Assembly: GCA_938023905.1 (NCBI GenBank)
Contig: CALJCO010000002.1
Span: 1 to 43,685 of the forward strand
From: an uncultured Collinsella sp.
GTDB lineage: Bacteria > Actinomycetota > Coriobacteriia > Coriobacteriales > Coriobacteriaceae
DNA: 43,685 nucleotides
Direction: 5' to 3'
Below, piece by piece: positions 40,781 to 43,685 of this stretch; position 1 is the first letter of the stretch, and every line of letters begins with the position of its first letter. The translations under genes and the position numbers were made by a program. The notes under the pieces are model-generated. The model did not search any database. It was given only the letters and a program-made list of their open reading frames with translations, and was not told the origin of the DNA.

Positions 40781-43522
40781 GTGGCAGACGATATCAGCAA
40801 TAACGAGGGTATGGGCGAGGCCGGCGATGCCGGCATGCCCGACGATTTGAAGCGCCTGCTCGCCCGTGCTGAGCAGGGCGAGGACGGCGATCCGGACGCC
40901 TATAACCCCGATGCCGATGATGATGAGGAAGAGGACGACGACGGTGAGCTCGAGGAGAGCTTTGGCGAAGTCGACCGTGGCGCCTCGGCCGGCGAGGATA
41001 TCAACGGCGGCCAGCTCCAGATTTCGGAGTTTGGCCGCGAGATGAAGCAGTCATTTATCGAGTATTCGATGTCGGTCATTACGGCGCGCGCCCTGCCGGA
41101 CGTGCGCGACGGCTTAAAGCCGGTGCACCGCCGCATCCTGTACGCGATGAACGAGAGCGGCATCTACCCCAACCGCCCGCACAAGAAGTCGGCCTGGACG
41201 GTCGGCGAAGTTATCGGTAAGTACCACCCGCATGGCGACTCCGCGGTCTATGAGGCCATGGTCCGCCTGGCGCAGTGGTTCTCCATGCGCACGCCGCTCA
41301 TCGACGGTCACGGCAACTTCGGTAACATCGACGGCGACGGCGCGGCGGCCATGCGTTACACCGAGAGCCGCCTGGCAAAGCCCGCCATGGAATTGCTGCG
41401 TGACTTGCAGAAGGATACCGTCGACTGGCAGCCCAACTACGACGAATCGCTCGCCGAGCCTCAGGCGCTGCCTGCGCGCTTCCCCAACCTGCTGGTCAAC
41501 GGCAGCCAGGGCATCGCCGTCGGCATGGCCACCAATATCGCCCCGCATAACCTCACCGAGGCGATCGAGGCAACCTGCTACCTGATCGATAATCCCGACG
41601 CCACTGTCGACGAGCTCATGCAGATCATGCCCGGTCCGGACTTCCCCACCGGCGCCATCATCATGGGCAGTGCCGGTATTAAGCAGAGCTACGAGACCGG
41701 CCGTGGCTCCATTACCGTGCGCGCCAAGGCTCACGTGGAGTCCACCAAGACCGGCCGCAGCCGCCTGGTCTTTACCGAGATTCCCTACATGGTCAACAAG
41801 GGCACCCTGCAGGAGAAGATCGCCCAGCTCGTCAACGACAAGCGCATCGAGGGTATCTCGGATATGCGCGATGAGTCCAACCAGAAGGGTATCCGTCTGG
41901 TCATCGAACTCAAGAAGGGCGTCATCCCGCAGGTCGTGCTCAACAACCTGTACAAGTACACCTCGCTGCAGACGACCTTTGGCGCCAACAACCTGGCGCT
42001 TGTCAACGGCGTTCCCAAATGCCTGAGCCTGCGCGAGATGCTGCAGCACTACATCGACCACCAGGTCGACGTCGTCACCCGCCGCACCCGCTTCGACCTT
42101 AAGAAGGCCCAGGCCCGCGCGCATATCCTTGAGGGCTACCTGATGGCCCTTGACCATATCGACGAGGTCATCAGCATCATCCGCTCCTCGCAGACCGACT
42201 CCGAGGCCAGCAGCCGCCTGATCGAGCGCTTTGGCTTTACGCCCGAGCAGACCACGGCCATCCTCGAGATGAAGCTGCGCCGCCTGACCGGCCTGGAGCG
42301 CGACAAGATCCAGGAAGAGCTGGACGGCCTGCGCCGCGCCATCGCCTACTACGAGGACCTGCTGGCGCACGAGGAGAAGATCCTGGGCGTCATTAAGGAA
42401 GAGATGCGCGAGATCTCCAAGAAGTTCGGCGATAAGCGCCGCACCGAGATCAGCCATGTCGAGAAGGACCTGGACGTCGAGGACCTCATTGCCGATGAGG
42501 ACATGGTCGTGACCATCACCCACACCGGCTATGTCAAGCGCATCCCGGTGGCCGCCTACCGCGCCCAGAAGCGCGGCGGCAAGGGCGTGTCGGGCGTCAA
42601 CCTCAAAGAGGACGACGTTATCGACGAGATGTTCATCGCGTCCACGCACGAGTACGTGCTGTTCTTCTCGAGCAAGGGTAAGGTCTATCGCCTGAAGGTG
42701 CACGAGCTGCCGGTGGGTACGCGCCAGGCGCGCGGTACCGCGATCGTCAACCTGCTGCCCTTCGAGGAGGGCGAGAAGATCGCGAGCGTCATCAGCTGCC
42801 GCGAGTTCCCTGCCGACGAGTACCTGATGTTTGCCACCAAGAGCGGCATGGTCAAGAAGACCGTAATGAGCGCATATGACCGCAGCCGCCGCGACGGCCT
42901 GATCGCTATCAACCTGCGTGACGACGACGCGCTGCTGAACGTGCGCCGCGTGCGCGAGGGCGACAAGATTATCCTGGCCACCACCGCGGGCAAGGCGATC
43001 ATGTTCTCCGAGGAGCAGGTGCGCGCCACCGGCCGCGATACTAGCGGCGTTCGCGGTATCGGTATGAAGGACGGCGTGAGCGTTCTGGGCATGGAAGTCA
43101 CTAACGGCAACGGTGATTTATTCGTCATCACCGAGCGCGGCTACGGCAAGCGCACGCCGGTCGCGGACTACCCGGAGCAGAATCGCGGCGGCCAGGGCGT
43201 CTACACCATCCAAATGACCGAGCGTAAGGGCAACCTCGCGGCCATGAAGACGGTGGGCCCGCAGCACGAGCTGTTCATCGTGACGGAAGGCGCGACGGTC
43301 ATTCGCGTCAAGACCGACGAGATCAGCCAGACCGGCCGCGCCACCCAGGGCGTCAAGATGATGACCGTCGACAACAACGACCGCATCTGCGCCGTAGCCC
43401 GCATGACGGCAGCCAAGGAAAAACCCGAAGGCGAAGGCGCCGAGGCCGCAGCCGATACCGAAGAGGCCCCAGTCGACCTAGGCGACGGCAACGACATGCC
43501 AGAGGATCTCCTCGACGAGTAA
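40781..43522 (+). CDS. gyrA: DNA gyrase subunit A with acidic N-terminal extension
   Basis: 913 residues. The first ~71 residues are an extra acidic segment, with a run of Asp/Glu around residues 46-61, not found in standard GyrA. The conserved part begins near 'FGREMKQSFIEYSMSVI'. Catalytic Tyr193 is in 'AAMRYTESRLA' (E. coli Tyr122). The quinolone region reads 'HPHGDSAVYEAMVRLAQ', with Ser154 and Glu158 at E. coli positions 83 and 87, a susceptible-type arrangement. The C-terminal beta-pinwheel carries the GyrA box 'QKRGGKG'. AGGAGG lies five bases before the GTG start. The C-terminal tail is also acidic. Confidence 0.97.
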   Translation: MADDISNNEGMGEAGDAGMPDDLKRLLARAEQGEDGDPDAYNPDADDDEEEDDDGELEESFGEVDRGASAGEDINGGQLQISEFGREMKQSFIEYSMSVITARALPDVRDGLKPVHRRILYAMNESGIYPNRPHKKSAWTVGEVIGKYHPHGDSAVYEAMVRLAQWFSMRTPLIDGHGNFGNIDGDGAAAMRYTESRLAKPAMELLRDLQKDTVDWQPNYDESLAEPQALPARFPNLLVNGSQGIAVGMATNIAPHNLTEAIEATCYLIDNPDATVDELMQIMPGPDFPTGAIIMGSAGIKQSYETGRGSITVRAKAHVESTKTGRSRLVFTEIPYMVNKGTLQEKIAQLVNDKRIEGISDMRDESNQKGIRLVIELKKGVIPQVVLNNLYKYTSLQTTFGANNLALVNGVPKCLSLREMLQHYIDHQVDVVTRRTRFDLKKAQARAHILEGYLMALDHIDEVISIIRSSQTDSEASSRLIERFGFTPEQTTAILEMKLRRLTGLERDKIQEELDGLRRAIAYYEDLLAHEEKILGVIKEEMREISKKFGDKRRTEISHVEKDLDVEDLIADEDMVVTITHTGYVKRIPVAAYRAQKRGGKGVSGVNLKEDDVIDEMFIASTHEYVLFFSSKGKVYRLKVHELPVGTRQARGTAIVNLLPFEEGEKIASVISCREFPADEYLMFATKSGMVKKTVMSAYDRSRRDGLIAINLRDDDALLNVRRVREGDKIILATTAGKAIMFSEEQVRATGRDTSGVRGIGMKDGVSVLGMEVTNGNGDLFVITERGYGKRTPVADYPEQNRGGQGVYTIQMTERKGNLAAMKTVGPQHELFIVTEGATVIRVKTDEISQTGRATQGVKMMTVDNNDRICAVARMTAAKEKPEGEGAEAAADTEEAPVDLGDGNDMPEDLLDE

Positions 43523-43562
43523 GTAGTCCTCTCCGGTCAAAAACATCAGACCCCATATATCG

Positions 43563-43596
43563 GCGGTCGGCGCACCTGCGCGCCGACCGCTTTTTT
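43563..43596 (+). terminator. Terminator of gyrBA
   Basis: GCGGTCGGCGC (43563-43573) pairs with GCGCCGACCGC (43580-43590), with a six-base loop and six T. The remaining 89 bases of the window show nothing I can name. Confidence 0.92.
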
Positions 43597-43685
43597 GAAA
43601 ACCTAGGGACCCGCGTTCGCCCCGGTCGCCCGGCGGCATATGAAGTCGATCGCGAGTTCCGCACGAGCCGGAGAGCACTTAATGT

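Noticed and set aside
41231..41255. Quinolone resistance change at the Glu in place of E. coli Asp87
   Set aside because: Glu is the ordinary residue there in many Gram-positive GyrA proteins and Ser154 is intact.
43598..43685. Start of another gene after gyrA
   Set aside because: No start codon with ribosome-binding site and no readable domain in the remaining bases.

Overview
The window spans the chromosomal replication origin region of a high-GC Actinomycetota bacterium. I infer class Coriobacteriia, probably a Collinsella-like gut commensal. Grounds: the rpmH-rnpA-yidD-yidC-jag-rsmG-parA-parB block lies back to back with dnaA-dnaN-recF-DUF721-gyrB-gyrA; mnmE and mnmG are missing from the usual place next to jag; the DnaA and YidC are of divergent actinobacterial type; and SpaA/thioester adhesins, TSCPD proteins and WYL pairs are present. 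The genus is inference, because no marker such as 16S rRNA is in the window.

Left arm (1-12.6 kb, nearly all minus strand, leading-strand orientation). An AT-rich TraX-family gene sits beside tRNA-Lys(UUU). Then come an M29 aminopeptidase, purC with a coupled membrane protein, an OmpR-type two-component system, a TSCPD protein coupled to a Tat-exported lipoprotein, a substrate-binding protein overlapping a diguanylate cyclase, purB, and tRNA-Gly(CCC). Both tRNA genes are followed by a palindrome-rich module. It begins with a T-arm-like sequence and ends in a copy of that same tRNA's 3' end; at tRNA-Gly part of it is duplicated in tandem.

Middle (12.9-27.1 kb). A 1143-residue LPXTG surface adhesin with a thioester head and about six SpaA/Cna-B modules is followed by a 1058-residue membrane M28-like peptidase split by a roughly 650-residue acidic disordered insert. 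A tandem WYL regulator pair (PafBC-like), a DinG-type helicase fused to a DnaQ-like exonuclease, D-Ala-D-Ala ligase and RlmN follow.

Origin core (27.1-43.6 kb). parB, parA and rsmG are visibly lower in GC and carry three strong parS sites in the parA-rsmG gap. jag, yidC, yidD, rnpA and rpmH run leftwards from a good sigma-A promoter at 32.26-32.29 kb. Rightwards, the gene before dnaA encodes an unusual protein: a GHKL/HATPase domain, a Gln/Met/Pro-rich linker and a winged helix. It lies 15 bp upstream of dnaA and probably shares its transcript. A 12-mer, GTTTTCAACAGG, occurs twice upstream of this gene and once inverted just after dnaA. It resembles a variant DnaA box, and the DnaA domain IV signature is itself altered (GNRNHSTV instead of GGRDHTTV). 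An AT-rich stretch before dnaN is the best candidate unwinding element. recF, a DciA-like DUF721 protein, gyrB and a gyrA with a 71-residue acidic N-terminal extension complete the replication block.

The best candidates for undescribed biology are the tRNA-3'-end-linked palindromic modules and the HATPase-winged-helix gene linked to dnaA, together with the variant DnaA box system.
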